Source of the DNA: Stenopsyche tienmushanensis
Taxonomy: Eukaryota; Arthropoda; Insecta; Trichoptera; Stenopsychidae
DNA length: 64,000 nt
Direction of reading: 5' to 3'
Assembly (NCBI GenBank): GCA_008973525.1
Contig: WACJ01000045.1
Coordinates: 186,001-250,000, forward strand
The position numbers were made by a program, and so were the translations under genes. The stretch's first letter is position 1, and every line of letters begins with the position of its first letter. The notes beneath the pieces are model-generated. The model was given only the letters and a program-made list of their open reading frames with translations, searched no databases and was not told where the DNA came from. Of the stretch, positions 24,800-37,890 are shown piece after piece.

Positions 24800-26390
24800 T
24801 TATACCAACACGCTGCGATACAAAATTATCAATGACCCAATCGTTCAAACAAAAAGTCGTTACTATGACAAATTTACAACGAATTTAACGATTTACACAA
24901 ATATAAACATAATTTAGACCACCTACACGTTTTTATACACACGGATTGCATACAAAAGCCCATTTATCTAAATATATTTTGTTGTTGTTGTGGTTTACCT
25001 TGTATCTCATGCGAGGTAAAAATTTATTCCATTTTTTTTCTTTATGATCACCACAATGGACAAAAACAATAGAATTGGTGATAAATAAGTGGGATTTTGT
25101 GTTTTAAACGAATTGCGTAATGCTGGTCGACCGCTTTTTGATGGTCACGAATGTGCGCGCGCATCCCGTTTTATGCATCGACACTTTGAATATATTTTGA
25201 GCACATTTAATATCGGTCTTGAGCGAATCTAGAATTGTCGATAATGTCGATAATATCATAATTATAATCTGAAAAAACATATTTTATTTACTAATAAATC
25301 CGTCATAACAAAATCGTTTACGCGCCAGACTTTGATAAGCCGAAGGTGCAATAAAGATTACGTACAAATAGTAATAGTTTACTATTATGCGAATTTTGAT
25401 TTTTATTAGATTAAAAATAAGAATTTGCGGTAGAGCGATTTATCATCGTTCAGGATATCGGTTGTTTCCGTTTTGAGGTTATGGTTTGTCGAAAATTATT
25501 TGGGTGCCTCATTGCCGATAAAATTGTGTCATCAACGAAAATTATCACTGTGTGATTGCAATTTTATGCAAGATGCATCATGTCAATTCTTAATTTCCCT
25601 AAATAAATACGAAAGAGCAGTATAAAATTATTTCGTTTTATGTACTCACAGGTTGTTTGTTTCCGTTTCTTGGATGTCGTTTCTTCTTTGGATAAATTTG
25701 AGCACGCACTGTCGACAATTAATTATTTCATATTAAAACGATGTCACTTTTAAAATGCAGCATCAAATTGATGAACGTCGATGTTTATGTTGAGATTTGA
25801 ATATTTGACCCAAACGTCAAATCGATTAAATAGCGTGATTTATTGCCAGGTAAAAAAATGAACGATTTATATTCGTCGATGAAACAAACAGGTGGCAACA
25901 CTGCTCAGGTCGGGCATGCGACGAGTGACGTTTAAATTTGAATTATATTCGGCGTTCGTTTGTTATTAATTAATAATGCATCGAATTACATATTGTCCGA
26001 ATAAATATTGAATTTGAACATCGGGAGTATCCGCAATAAAAAATAAAATAGCATCCAACCGCATCGAGTTTGAAAATTGATACGCTGACATACGCGGCGC
26101 TCATTTCTCAAATTATGATTGCATTAACGAAAATTTAGATATGAAAGAATTCGATCTAAGATTTAAAACGATGAGCCGCTCAAGCGCGACCGCTCAACGA
26201 TTCACGAGTATCAATATTTTGAATAAAGTTTTTGACGCAAAGGTCGCCATATTGGTAAATTCGTTTGAAATTGAATGGAAAGTTCTCGACTTTTTCCCGC
26301 GACGCTGTCATAAATCCTAATTTGATGAATGAAAGTCCCGATTTGAAAGGAGGCGAACTGGATTTTAATTGATTCGGAATTGTATTTCAG
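24800..26390. other. unassigned, transposon-poor sequence before the possible exon at 26399
   Basis: No transposon scrap is recognised in 1.6 kb, unusual for the left half of the window. CpG dinucleotides rise from about 25800. It could be an intron or regulatory DNA of the gene suggested at 26399. Confidence 0.3.
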
Positions 26391-26398
26391 TCTCACAG

Positions 26399-26473
26399 GT
26401 GTCGAAATTGATGGACGGCAGCGGAGCGCTCGACGCCGACGAACAAACACAAGCACTGCCGAACGGCGAATGA
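26399..26473 (+). CDS. possible terminal exon of an unidentified host gene
   Basis: A good acceptor (TGTATTTCAGTCTCACAG, ending at 26398) precedes 24 codons and a TGA: VSKLMDGSGALDADEQTQAL then PNGE. The peptide is acidic and Gly/Ala-rich, with GC-rich codons unlike the surrounding AT-rich DNA. AATAAA occurs near 26753. No upstream exon is identifiable in the window, so this rests on composition and the splice-like border only. Confidence 0.3.
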   Translation: MSKLMDGSGALDADEQTQALPNGE

Positions 26474-27319
26474 GAAGCAATGCGTCCCGCCTCCCGCACC
26501 TCGCATCCCTTCTCCCTAAAACGCACCAAAACAAAATACAAGCCTATTTAAAAACCTTCCGATTCAAACATAAAAGCCCGAATATTGACCATGCCCGTTA
26601 ATTAATTCATAGACAAATTTAACTTCGCAACGCATAAAAATTTAATTCGCCTATTCAAATTATTTCGTTTTTCATCTTTTTACATTTTTCATCATTTTAC
26701 AGCGTCATCATTTTTTTCAAAATCAAATTATTTTTATTCACAAATACGAAAATAATAAAAGGTAATAATTAATAAGTATCAAAAGAGCAGGTCGCTAAAA
26801 ACGGCAGGTCGCTTACGGGGCAATGAATGGAGATTGCATCATAATCGTAATTTTATCTTGCACTAGATTCCATTGAGTATGTAATGTTCGTAGCCTTCAA
26901 ACCATAAGGAAAAATTATATCAATATTTCACATTTATCACAAAAAAATATTTATTTGCCATTTCATAGACAATTTCCTCGAAAGCCGTTCGGAACGATGG
27001 ATTTGATTTTATACATATTAGGTTGTGAATTAGTATTTAATTGCCATAACATTTATCATTAAACTTTAGATGCTTTAAATTTAAGCAATATCTGTTGCAC
27101 GAGCATCGCAACCTGACAACCGTCAGTCCTCTGATGAGAACTATTTTTTAGTTCGTATTATATATCTTATTTATATATTAAAAAAAAGTATTTTCCTATA
27201 ATGGATGAATATTCTCTATGTACAGCAAAATGACATAGCATTTATTATATTTTATGCTACATTTTAATAAAATCCAATTAAACAGTCCCCTGCCTTATAA
27301 CAGGCCAAATATGTAATAT

Positions 27320-27740
27320 AGATATGTGCGCGCGCTATCATGATATGTTTTGGTACTCCATATGAAATTCTGAAAAACTGAACTCCGTATGTATTATATA
27401 TTAAGTCCACAAAATGATATTGGATGACCATCGACTGTAAGTGCTTGAGCTAGCAGATATAGTAGGCCTTTCAAAAAATACTGTTCATCGCATATTGACT
27501 GAAAATTTGGACATGAGAAAGCTGTGCGCAAGATGAGTGCCGCGCTTGCTCACAATGGAACAAAACAGCCTCGTTTCAATCGAGTGTTTAGCGATGTTTC
27601 ACAGCAATAAGGCCGAGTTTTTGCATCAATATAGGATGAAACATGGGTACATCACTTCACATCTAAGACAAAGGAACATGGGGACTCCACTAACCCGAGC
27701 TGTTTATCGGCCCCCCAATTCAGGGCCATGCCAACCCGCT
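27320..27740 (+). pseudogene. mar-2 mariner transposase fragment
   Basis: It contains DDHRL, VLELADIVGLSKNTVHRIL, LDMRKLCAR, then TMEQNSLVSIECLAMFHSNK and AEFLH, separated by stops and shifts. Before it lies GATATGTTTTGGTACTCCAT, the 5' leader also seen at 34750-34870 and 38370-38450. It is joined through a spacer to the LINE tail at 27820. Confidence 0.8.
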
Positions 27741-27819
27741 TAAGTACACAGCAAGGTGCAAAACCTGAATTTAATATCCATATTCTTACCGGCATAAATT
27801 AGTAGCATAGATAAATATA

Positions 27820-28075
27820 TTGTTTTTATAGGTGGAAAGAAGTCTAGACTCGTGTGCGACCTCATTTGTCGCAAGCTACCTATGGTCTAAAAGCCATAAA
27901 CAAAGAGAGAGTGGCTACAAGGTCTGGGTGTCCAACCGGTCCGCTTTTCGGATTGCTGATATGACGAATGAGCGCCTTGCGATCGGATGCCATACCCAAA
28001 CATGTCTACATACCGATTATGAACTCTCATTACAAAACGAAGTTGTCTGAAGAAGACTGATCGGGTGCGTTGATA
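27820..28075 (-). pseudogene. LINE ORF2 C-terminal tail
   Basis: On the minus strand, MASDRKALIRHISNPKSGPV is followed by GHPDLVATLS; frames then shift. Its neighbours, mar-2 at 27320-27740 and the hAT end at 28150-28315, make this the most complete version of the recurring composite. Confidence 0.6.
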
Positions 28076-28149
28076 AAATTTTACAATCGGTTGTAAATAT
28101 TGTTGTATTTATTTTATTGCGGGCTTAAGCCGACTGGGTCGATCCAATG

Positions 28150-28315
28150 TTTAGGTGATGACGAATAAAAGAGTTGATTCATATAAAGTAGAATGGTCAA
28201 GTAAAATAAAAAGGATGTGCAACTCTCGACTGGGTCGGTATTCTGCGTTTTGCGTCCCAAGCTCGGTTGCGCCCGAAGCGGGCGCCTGTTTTGCTACCCC
28301 CTTGTTGCGACCCTG
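28150..28315 (-). repeat. hAT end (CAGGGTCGCAACAAGGGGG type) after a LINE tail
   Basis: The segment closes at 28315 with CCCCCTTGTTGCGACCCTG, the reverse of the hAT terminus seen at 22755. The inward GCAACTCTCGACTGGGTCGG and CGCCCGAAGCGGGCGCCTG match it too. The LINE tail lies just left of it. The other terminus could not be found, so the element is probably truncated or interrupted by the mariner at 27320-27740. Confidence 0.65.
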
Positions 28316-29339
28316 TAAATTTCTAAAGCTCTACGATAATAAAATACAAACATTTAGAAACTCCTTAATCTGAATATACTTGGAAATAGTTGGAATTTGA
28401 GTACAAGTAGAATATTACACAAAAAAGTCTTAATTTTTGTTACTTTATTGTTCAGGAACGTAATTCTTATTCGTAATTCTTAAAAAAATGTTTGCTACTA
28501 AAACAATATTTTTCGTTTGAATACAGTCTCCTGAATTGATTTTTCAAAAAAGTGACCCGGAAAACTTTCTTAGGACGATTTGCACAGTTTACTGAGAAAC
28601 GCCCCTATATATTTTATAATCTTGAATACTTTTTATACAATTTTAGCGTCTGCTGATCCCAAAGATTGGCAGACGCATTTATATTATATTTTTTTATTAT
28701 TTTGTTACAAAATTGAATGGTTCCACATACTGCGAAAATACAGTCACATTGTGTTAAATGCAGTTTGCATCATCTAAGAATTAGTAGGTAAGATTATTTT
28801 ATTTACACAAATTGATTTGATTGTTTCTAATATGAATAGAAAATCCCATTTTGAATATTTTCAATATGAAATATTATAAAACCATCAGAATATTTAATCG
28901 TGTACGATGTAATGCTTTAAACTTGTAATTATTGCAATTATTACGAACACAATATTTGTGTATGTTAGAAATAATATATGAATGCATGAACATCATCATT
29001 AAAAATAAATTAGGTTGTAGTTTTGTAACACAAATCATTACGGCTTAATCGATGACATTTTGGTAGACTTTGATCGAAAAATTGCGTTTTCAGAGTGTTT
29101 CGTTTTTGAAATTGTATTGTTACGAAGGCGGGGGCGAAACCCCTCAAGCTGCCCCTCTCTTGAAGACGTATTACGCTATTGTTTCAACTATCGGATTCAA
29201 GAAGAAGAGCCTTAAGATCGAATCATAAAAGAGATTAAATCATTTTAAGATATTTTTTACGGAGGCATCCAGAAAAAGAGACTCAACTGCGAGACTTCGG
29301 AATGACGAACAGAAACATCGTCTCGGCCAATCGTCATAA

Positions 29340-29500
29340 TAAGAACTTATTTCCGAGTTCTTGTATATAAAATGCCGCAAAAAGCCATAAAGGAGGACGG
29401 AGTGGCCATAAGCTTCGTATGTTCAATCGGTCCGTTTTTCGGACCGCTGATATAACAAATGAGCGCCTCGCGATCGGATGCCATACCTGAATGTGTCTAT
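29340..29500 (-). pseudogene. LINE ORF2 C-terminal tail
   Basis: The minus strand reads GMASDREALICYISGPKNGP, then an ATPSSFMAFCGILY segment and a stop. It is followed by a hAT end at 29515-29669. Confidence 0.6.
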
Positions 29501-29514
29501 TATAAAAACGGACA

Positions 29515-29669
29515 GAGTCAATCAGTGTTGATTCATGTAAAGTAGAATGGTCGAGTAAAATAAAAACCATGCGCAACTCTCGACCAGGACAGTATTCTAC
29601 ATTTTGCACCCCAAGCCCAGTTGCGCCCGCGGCGGGCGCTTGCTATGTCACGCCCTTGTTACGACCCTG
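29515..29669 (-). repeat. hAT end (CAGGGTCGTAACAAGGG type) after a LINE tail
   Basis: It ends at 29669 with CGCCCTTGTTACGACCCTG; inward it carries CAACTCTCGACCAGGACAG and a GCCCGCGGCGGGC palindrome. The same order, LINE tail then hAT end, is seen at 28150 and 43780. The left terminus is missing. Confidence 0.65.
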
Positions 29670-32600
29670 TTTATTTGCTATAATTTTGCACTTACTTTAA
29701 ATGGCGCAACACGAAAAAGTTTCAATATTATAACGCTTTTTGTGCATACAGATCGAATGAAAGTCTGTCTGTTCTTTGTGTGATCAAGCAATTGTTTCGA
29801 AATTGTTTGAAAGTTTAGACCTTTAAGAATATATCCTCCAAAGGATATATTCAAAATTGCAATTATTTACAGAGTTATAGCTATTTTAGTTTAATGCGTT
29901 TTTCTCGAAACTACTTTTTTCAACACGGTTGACATCATATCTAAAGTTCTGATTAGTTGATTCACTTCTAGTTTAGTACGAACCTTTTCTATATACCATT
30001 CTATTGTCCCTACCAGATTTATGTGAAAATTTTATTTTTAACTATTAAAAAAAAATCTAAAACTGTAAAAATAAAAAAACAAAATAACAGTCGCCTTAAA
30101 TACAAATTAAGTCTTGATCGAATCTAAATGTTTGGATTTTATTATTGCAGAGCTTTCCCTGTACCATAACATATTTGATCTGTTATGGTACAGGGAACTG
30201 TATAATTGAAATTAATTAAAATATAATACAAAATGTAATTAAATTATGTTATTTTTCTGTACACATGGAATATTATTATAATAAAATCATATTTTTAAGA
30301 CATAAATTAAACATATAATATGAACTAAAAAATATTTCTCATCAGAGGACCGAAGGCTATCAAATCGCCTACGTTTCGGCGCGTAATTTGAAACGGCGCG
30401 TAATTTGAAATAGCACAAAATTCTGGGACATACTTTAATGATTGATTCCTAAAGTAAAATTAACTTGATCTTATGCAATTATATCGCTTTGGTGACACAC
30501 CAGGAAACTGTTTTTGAGCTTTATAAAAACGTTTTTCTGCCAACGCAAGAGTCATCTGGTTTTGAATTGTGTGGATAAAATTGATTGATTCAACTGATCC
30601 CAGTTAGATCTCTGACCTTCCGATCTCATTTTCGACACCTCAGACGAAAAATGAATGAGAATGTCAACACCATGTTGACTCATGTTGAAGACTTGCTACA
30701 CAATCTTGGCTCGTGTTGATACAAGTGGTTAAAATACCGCTTTTATAGATGATGCAACGTGTGTACGACCATTTTTTTTAATCGAAGCCCATATTTTAAT
30801 TTTGGAAAATCCCATTGGAATAGAAATTCATTGAAAGACGACCGATGGATTGCACGATGCGACTTGGATGCCTTTTTCGAAGAACGTCCGTTATACTATG
30901 CTCATCTGATGACAATCATTAATCTTTGATATTGATCAAGTTAACGATATTCATCAAGATTTTAAAAATTTAAAGCTCAAATTTGTCATTCCACGTTATA
31001 TTGTTGTCTGGAGCCATCGTCTCTTTGCATTGTGTGAATCAACGGATAAGAAAAACGAGCGCAAATAGCATAAACGCCTAGAAAAACATAGATAAGCTTA
31101 GGTTGAATTTGTTGTTGGGCGCCTCGTTTTATTTAAATAGTGATCTTCTGTGGATAAATATGAATTTCATTCGAGAGCACTGGATGTGTAGTGCAATGTT
31201 TCGCAAGCGATCCTAGTAAAAAATCAAGACCTGAATGAATCGTTGCCTTTTCACGACCGCTCGCCGCTCCAAATTGCTGATGGATTTCATTCGGTCCGAT
31301 TTAAATAAATTGTTACATCGATATACCAATGCTATGCATTATCCAGAATCAATGAATTCATATTTGCATTATATTTTTGAATTCATAATTTAATAAATTA
31401 TGGGACGAATACGTGCAAAGTTCAATGGGTCCCTCAGGCACCATATTTAAGAGCTCTTCTAGTGTTTTATTTGTCACCCAAGGTTGGCGACCTCAGTGGC
31501 GACCGTCTGGTAGATTTGTCCTAGTTTTTTTCCATTGATCCAACCCCCTATTCCTCCCACTGAGTTAGCAAGAGATGGTGCTTAGATTCGCAGAATCTGA
31601 ACACTTTCCTCCGATTTATGTTCGAGTTCATTAAGACACTTCGTTTGGACATTGAGGGTTTATTTATAACTTAAAATTGATTCAAACAAACAGTATTCAG
31701 CCCATGCACCCTTAATGGACATCATCACGATTAACATAAAGCTTTCAATAGGGATGCATGACGTTTGTTAGGCCAAAATTCAGTTAAATTTATGCGAAAA
31801 TTAGACCAATTGAATACGCAGCACCAAGCAAAGCCGCGATGGATATTTGAACTAAACTATATTTCATATTTATTGCCATAATCTATTCTTTCAAATACAA
31901 TAAAATTAAATGGAATAGCTCACACACAACTTATTTTATTTCAATTTAAAAATTGAGCGTCTTTATTGGATGATCCTATATTTGCAAATCCACTATAATA
32001 AAACACCATCAGAGCGTAATTATAATGATTATTAAAATTTTCACATGCAACAAAATATCTAATTGTCGTTTTCCATCGATTTAGATGTATAAATTTGATA
32101 TTAGTCGTTTCGACTAATACCTGTTTAATCAATAATACTTATGAAATATATATTCCATGGGTGATTAACATGCTGGCTTTTAAGTTTTTCGACGAGTATA
32201 CATCGATAGAGTGCTGAGAACGCTTTGTATATGATCTGATCTGTAAAATGAAACACTTTTATGAAATAAAAGCTCAGAAAAGCATAGTAGACACCTGCTC
32301 TATAATCTACTAATTGCTATATGATTCATGTATTTATTTTACGACCTTTCAATTTTATCACAGACATTCGCAAAGTCCATGCTCGTACGCAAACATGGAG
32401 TGATTGAAGCCATCTGTTTATTCTGTGTTATCTAAATTCTGTTTATCAAAGAAAAGCAGGTGTTGCAGAATCACCAATAATAAAACCTTAACGGTGTCAA
32501 ATATATAACAGGCTGCATATCATATTTGCTCAATCCGTACGTCAATGTTGTCCAAAATATTGGATCGTTGGAAAGATATTCTGCCTAAGAAATTCAATAA

Positions 32601-34029
32601 TCATAATCAGTTGTAATCGTGTAACAACATGGCAATTGCACTAAATTTTTCACAATAATTCGATGCTTTTTTTTATCGTTTTCCCTATTTAATCTTTTAA
32701 AATGTGTACTATAGATATGATTAGATTATATCAACAAAATATCCGGTAAATATAAAGGGTGCGATAGGATTTATAATTTTTGTGCCGTGTATAATGAAAA
32801 ACCTATTAAATATTCCTTTTTGTATAAATTATACATCCGAACAATGATCACTTAGACGTTGATAAAAGCATTGAGTTCAGTGATGAACGCGTGTCTTCGA
32901 ATTTATCATCGCCATTGAACGATTTGAAAATCAATTCGTACCCCTTTTGGGTAAATTATAAACATAAATATTTGCTACCCTAGATAGAAATTTGGAAAAA
33001 TCGAAACATGTACCTAAATTTACCCCTTTTATATCTAAATATTTCTATTTTAATATCGCTAAATGCGTAAAATTTATTTTAACTTGCTCGCTATAAGCGT
33101 GAAATAAATGTACTTTTCAAGCGTTTGTATTAAAATTACTCACTAAATCCGTGATACACTTATAATCACTTATATATTTAAATATAGTATGATGCCATAT
33201 CATGTGTTAGTACCAGATCGTTTTTCATGAATGATTATGACATTGTAGAAAATTATACGAATAAAACAGTGTCATCTTTTGTCAGGATTCTAGTTGAAAA
33301 TATTATCGCTAGATAGCGTCATTGTTGAATTATCATTTAACCCATTCCATGCGAAGCACCTCATATTTGTTTTCCGCTTGGGGCTCGAGGGCAGGGCTCT
33401 CAATTTTGCTCGATAGCCATTTGGCATCGGGTCATATTTGAAATAAATTCCTACAAATATAATTCAATATTTGTTGTGTATATGTGACTTATAAAAGTTA
33501 AATATATATTTTAATGTATTTCTTTTAAACAAAAATATCTATATTTTTTATTTGAGTCAAAACTATATTTTGAGTCCCTAAATTGTTCGCATGGTTCTCA
33601 AACATATGTGTCATAAATCTTTAAATCTGGATGCAATTTTACTTTTGTTTTACTAGTTTCAATCTATTTTTTAATAAGTATTTGTTAGGTTTGATATCGA
33701 CTGAAACTAATAAATATGCTGATCAAGTGAAGAGAAAAGATTCAAGAAAAGTGACGCCAATCTATATGTCTATTTATTACTATCAAGAAATATAAAACGC
33801 GTAGTTATTGATGTTTAACCACTGCTTAGCATCATTTATTAGTCTTGTCATCAGTCAACAAAACTCTATTTTAAAATAAGATGGAATCCATCAAAACGAC
33901 CAAGTTGAGATGTTGTACTCAATTAGTCAATGGCGAATTCTATAAAATTTGAGATGAAAAGGACTCAAAATTAAATAAAATATATTTTAGAGGGTCTTAA
34001 AAAGTTTTTGATCCACCGCACAATTCAAA
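29670..34029. other. transposon-poor AT-rich sequence
   Basis: Over 4 kb with no recognised element except the hairpins at 29827-29852 (10-bp arms GAATATATCC/GGATATATTC) and 30155-30197. There are no convincing coding frames. Confidence 0.35.
30155..30197. repeat. perfect 17-bp hairpin
   Basis: The arms TTCCCTGTACCATAACA (30155-30171) and TGTTATGGTACAGGGAA (30181-30197) are exact reverse complements around a 9-base loop. It lies in transposon-poor AT-rich DNA. It could be a foldback scrap, a structured RNA element or chance; the stem is too short for a typical miRNA precursor. Confidence 0.7.
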
Positions 34030-34340
34030 AGATTCAAGAAATTGCTCATCCTTAGAAAAACACGGTTTCACTTTTACGTAGCTGAAAAACCAATTGGGTC
34101 CAAAGGTAAAAGTATATCAGCGGTCCGAAAAGCGAACCAGTTGGACACACAGACTCTGTGGCAATTCCATCCTCACTTAGGGCTTTTTACGACATTTTCG
34201 TGGATAAATACGGGGTCTTCTATGATCTGCACCATCATGAAAGCCCCCTCAGAGGCTAACTTACATAGGTGACTTGCGGCAAATGAGGTCGCAAGCAAGT
34301 TTAGACTATCCACACACAAAAACTATATATTTATCTTATT
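34030..34340 (+). pseudogene. LINE ORF2 C-terminal tail
   Basis: ATCAGCGGTCCGAAAAGCGA and CAGTTGGACACACAGACTCTG match the other tails. Downstream GAGGCTAACTTACATAGGTG and TTATCTTATTAA correspond to the end of the parent element. The spacer at 34381-34500 links it to mar-2 on the minus strand. Confidence 0.55.
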
Positions 34341-34499
34341 AATTTATGTTTAGCTAGTTTTTAGGTTTAAGTTATAAAATCTAGCAAGAGCTCAGAGCAC
34401 AAATGACCACTCGATGTTGAAAATGAGCGTGTCCTTGCGGACATAAATATTACATTGTAGTTTTGTATCTTGCTTTGCACTTTTGCTGAGCGAATTGGC

Positions 34500-34935
34500 A
34501 TTTTAGTTCCATTGTGAGCAAACGGGGCACCCATCTTGCGCACAGCTTTCTCATGTCCAAATTTTCGGTCAATATGCGATGTACAACATTTTTTGAAAGA
34601 CTTACCATGTCTGCTGGCTCGCGCACTTACAGCCGACAGTCATCCAATACTATTTTGTGGATTTCTTCACTTTTTCTGAGGATTTTACCTTATTTTGTCT
34701 TGGCAGCTCGTGTAGCCTCGTCTAACCTTTCCTTTACTATGATGTATTTACTACTACTCAACACTAATAATGGGATTATTGATATGAAATATAAGAGATA
34801 CGGGGTTCAGATTTTTTTTAAATTTCATATGGTGTACCAAATACATATCATGGTATGGTGCGGTTGTTTTTTAATTAGTATTTTTTTAAGCAACAACCGT
34901 CATCTGTACGTTAGGTCGGGTACTTTTGGGACTAT
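34500..34935 (-). pseudogene. mar-2 mariner, 5' end with terminal repeat
   Basis: Minus-strand reading starts at the terminal repeat ATAGTCCCAAAAGTACCCGA (34935 downward), followed by a leader, ERLDEATRAAKTK, EIHKIVLDD, MVSLSKNVVHRIL and MRKLCARWVPRLLTMEL. This copy gives the terminus of mar-2, of the AGTCCCAAAAGTA kind known from mauritiana-type mariners. Confidence 0.8.
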
Positions 34936-34939
34936 ATTC

Positions 34940-37640
34940 GTATATATTTAAAAAAATATATATATTATAATAATATTTAATAGGCAGTTTACTAATGAAA
35001 CAATAAAACTGAAGGTTAATTTTGAAAAATAAATGAATTCTCCATATACATATGTTTTGCGCATCAAATGGGTTAAAACCCATAATTTTCCTCATTTTCA
35101 GAACACTTTTTGAAAGGTGTTCTGAAAATTTAGCTAATTTAGATATGATTAAAAAGATAAATTAAATCATAAAGTTATATTAAATGGCATTAATTCTTAT
35201 ACAGCCTTAAAAGCTGAACATAGAAAAGTCAATTCATCATAATTAGACAAACAATGTAAATGAAATTAAAAATAGTTATTTAGTAGAAAATATTTCTATA
35301 AATAATATTATTGTGTGATTTAAATGTTATTAATTGGGTTTTCATGTTTTTTATAACTTTATTGTATTTTTTAGATCATAACAACTGTGCCAAATAATAT
35401 TAAGGAGCCACTTGTTTCTCATATTTTTTGTATTAATTTTCAATAGATTGTTACCACTTTTTTTAATTTTAATGCCCATACTTAATTGGTAAAAGGCAAT
35501 TTTCCTTTCATAAATTATATAACAGATATCTACTATGATGTTGCTATATAACAATCAGAAAAAAAACATATTTTCTTAGTTTTAAATATGGAAACTGTTC
35601 AATATGTTGCATATACACATTGATTCTTTTTTACATATTACAAAACTTTATTTTTCATATTCTTGATGTGAAAATGCCTAAGATAATATATTTTTAATAT
35701 TTATTTATAATAGAATCTTCTAATTCTTTTCTATAACTAATAAATTCTTCATATAAAATACATAAGTATGTGTTATGAAAAAGTGAATTTTGTATACACA
35801 ATATTAATAAAATAGTAATACATTGGATATGTTAAAAAGCTTTTTATTTTGGGAAAAATTTTAAAGGATTATTTACAGTAAATTAATGAATAAATAATAT
35901 ATGCTGAAGATGATAAAATAAAATAATATCTCATATCAACGAATAAAATATTTTAAAATTTATTGCATATAATGGATAGAATAAAATATTTATTTTTCAA
36001 CTGACGATAAATCTATTATGTTTTTATAAAATATTTTTAAAGTTGTACTATTCAGTTAAATAACTTTATTGAGACGGAATTCAGGAAATCATCAACGATA
36101 ACAACGTATTATAAATACATCTGTATATGAATTTTATAAAATATCCTACACAAAAATACAAAAATTGTCAACTAGACGAATTTTTCACAATTTAATTGAC
36201 TAAAATTGATCAACGTAACTGATTTTAAAACACATAAACCTATGGTTATAATTACTTATTTTCTAAATAAAATGGTAGTTTTCATCTTGTGAACTCAATA
36301 TCATCATAATTTAAAAACTGCTAGGTAATATTATAAATTTATAATGAAATATTCATGTGGATGGCACAGACGCTGATGTCTCTTCACGAGATACATGTTT
36401 AAATTTAGAATTTACGTTAAAATTTATTTGTTAAATGTGTTTTTATTTACAATGTTAATAACTCCACATTGAAAATTTCTATATGAATTACCCATTTATT
36501 ACTTACTACTCAAAACTACGCCCTAAAATTAATCATTCTATTTTGATTGGAAGAAAACTTTTACTTTTAACAGGATAACAATAGACGGTGACTGGTAAAA
36601 TTTGTCACGATGACTACACAAATAGTTAAATTGACTAAGTAAACGTTTCTAAAAGATATTTTGGAGTAATAGACTATATATTTACTTGACACGATTCACT
36701 AAAGTAAATTCTTCTGTTGCAATCAGTTAATTGGAAATCATTGCGTACACAATATAAATATATATCAACTTAACGATAGACATTTCAATGTTATACACCC
36801 GTCTAAGCGCACAATAATACTCTTTATATCACATTAAAACTCAAAATAACAAAAATAAAGCTTGGAGATTTTAAAAACAGATTAATTTCATCGAATGAAA
36901 TATCTATAAATAAATAATTTAAGTAATATAAGTTTATAAAATATATATGATAAGATATAGTATTGAATTTGTATTGGAAACGTTCATGAAACGGTGCTAT
37001 TAATTAAAACTTAAAATATCATTAAAAACTATGTTTTACATATTATTGCATATAAGCTCTGTTCTGAAACAATCCTCAATTGAATTAAAATATGTATACT
37101 ATGTGTTTTTAAATTGATTTAACGATCTAAACTATGCGTTTAGAAAATTAAGGCTAGTGTGAATTTTATTGCGTTCATTAATTATGGTGTTATATCATTA
37201 GAACAAAGTATATTGTCTAAATATATAATAACAAATGGACTAACGCTAATTACAAATATTGTGCATATTTGTATCGATTGTACATTTCACAAAAGATATA
37301 TTACCATGCAATATGTTTCAAACGATGATATGTGTCGGTAGATAAAATATAAATGTTAAAAATGTGAATACGAACAAATCATTTGTGTTTTTTTATATCT
37401 TGTATATTATATAAAGGCAATATTTGACCTGTGTATTGATAATTTAAAGTTACTTTAAATTAGATTAATATGCAATTCTAAATTCAATTTCTTTTCCTGT
37501 AATTTTGCTTACTGTTAATTATGATTTGCATGGTAATCAAGTTTATATAAGCATGAAAGAAATGCAATTATTTGCCTATTTATGTAACGTATCAGATCTC
37601 TACTTGGCATTAATTGAAGGATAACCGTTGAATTTGTTAT
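34940..37640. other. very AT-rich sequence, possible 3' UTR of the exon at 37641
   Basis: There are no coding frames and no transposon scraps after 34940. If the exon at 37641-37890 is the last exon of a minus-strand gene, this would be its 3' UTR and downstream flank; poly(A)-like signals on the minus strand are numerous. Confidence 0.3.
35094..35129. repeat. perfect 13-bp hairpin
   Basis: ATTTTCAGAACAC (35094-35106) and GTGTTCTGAAAAT (35117-35129) pair exactly around a 10-base loop. No function can be assigned. Confidence 0.6.
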
Positions 37641-37890
37641 TTAACATCCTTGTCTTAACATGAGATTGACCAATCTGAAGATGCGCAACCAACCGAAGTA
37701 GTGGGAAGGATGCGGTACTCCATTTGGAGCGGAGCCTGAACCGTGAGACTCGGCTCTGGACGGAGCACGAGCCTCCGATCTCGAAGGAGACTTCTTCTCC
37801 AGCGCTTTCTTATCGGGTTTGGTGAATGCTGGTGATTTCATCTCGTTTGTTTCGCCCAGATTTTCTTCCAAATTTGCTCTATCACAAATC
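37641..37890 (-). CDS. probable terminal exon of an unidentified minus-strand gene
   Basis: The acceptor ATTTTTGTTTCAG ends at 37891 and leads, after one base of a split codon, into 82 codons and a TAA: ICDRANLEENLGETNEMKSP, a Lys/Pro-rich TKPDKKALEKKSP, an Arg/Ser-rich SRSEARAPSRAESHGSGSA and HYFGWLRIFRLVNLMLRQGC. GC content is high between very AT-rich flanks. The middle reads as a disordered, phosphorylation-prone tail; the end is hydrophobic and basic. I do not recognise the family. Upstream exons would lie at higher coordinates, possibly across the transposon-filled stretch to 52 kb. The AT-rich 35-37.6 kb stretch would be its 3' UTR. Confidence 0.5.
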
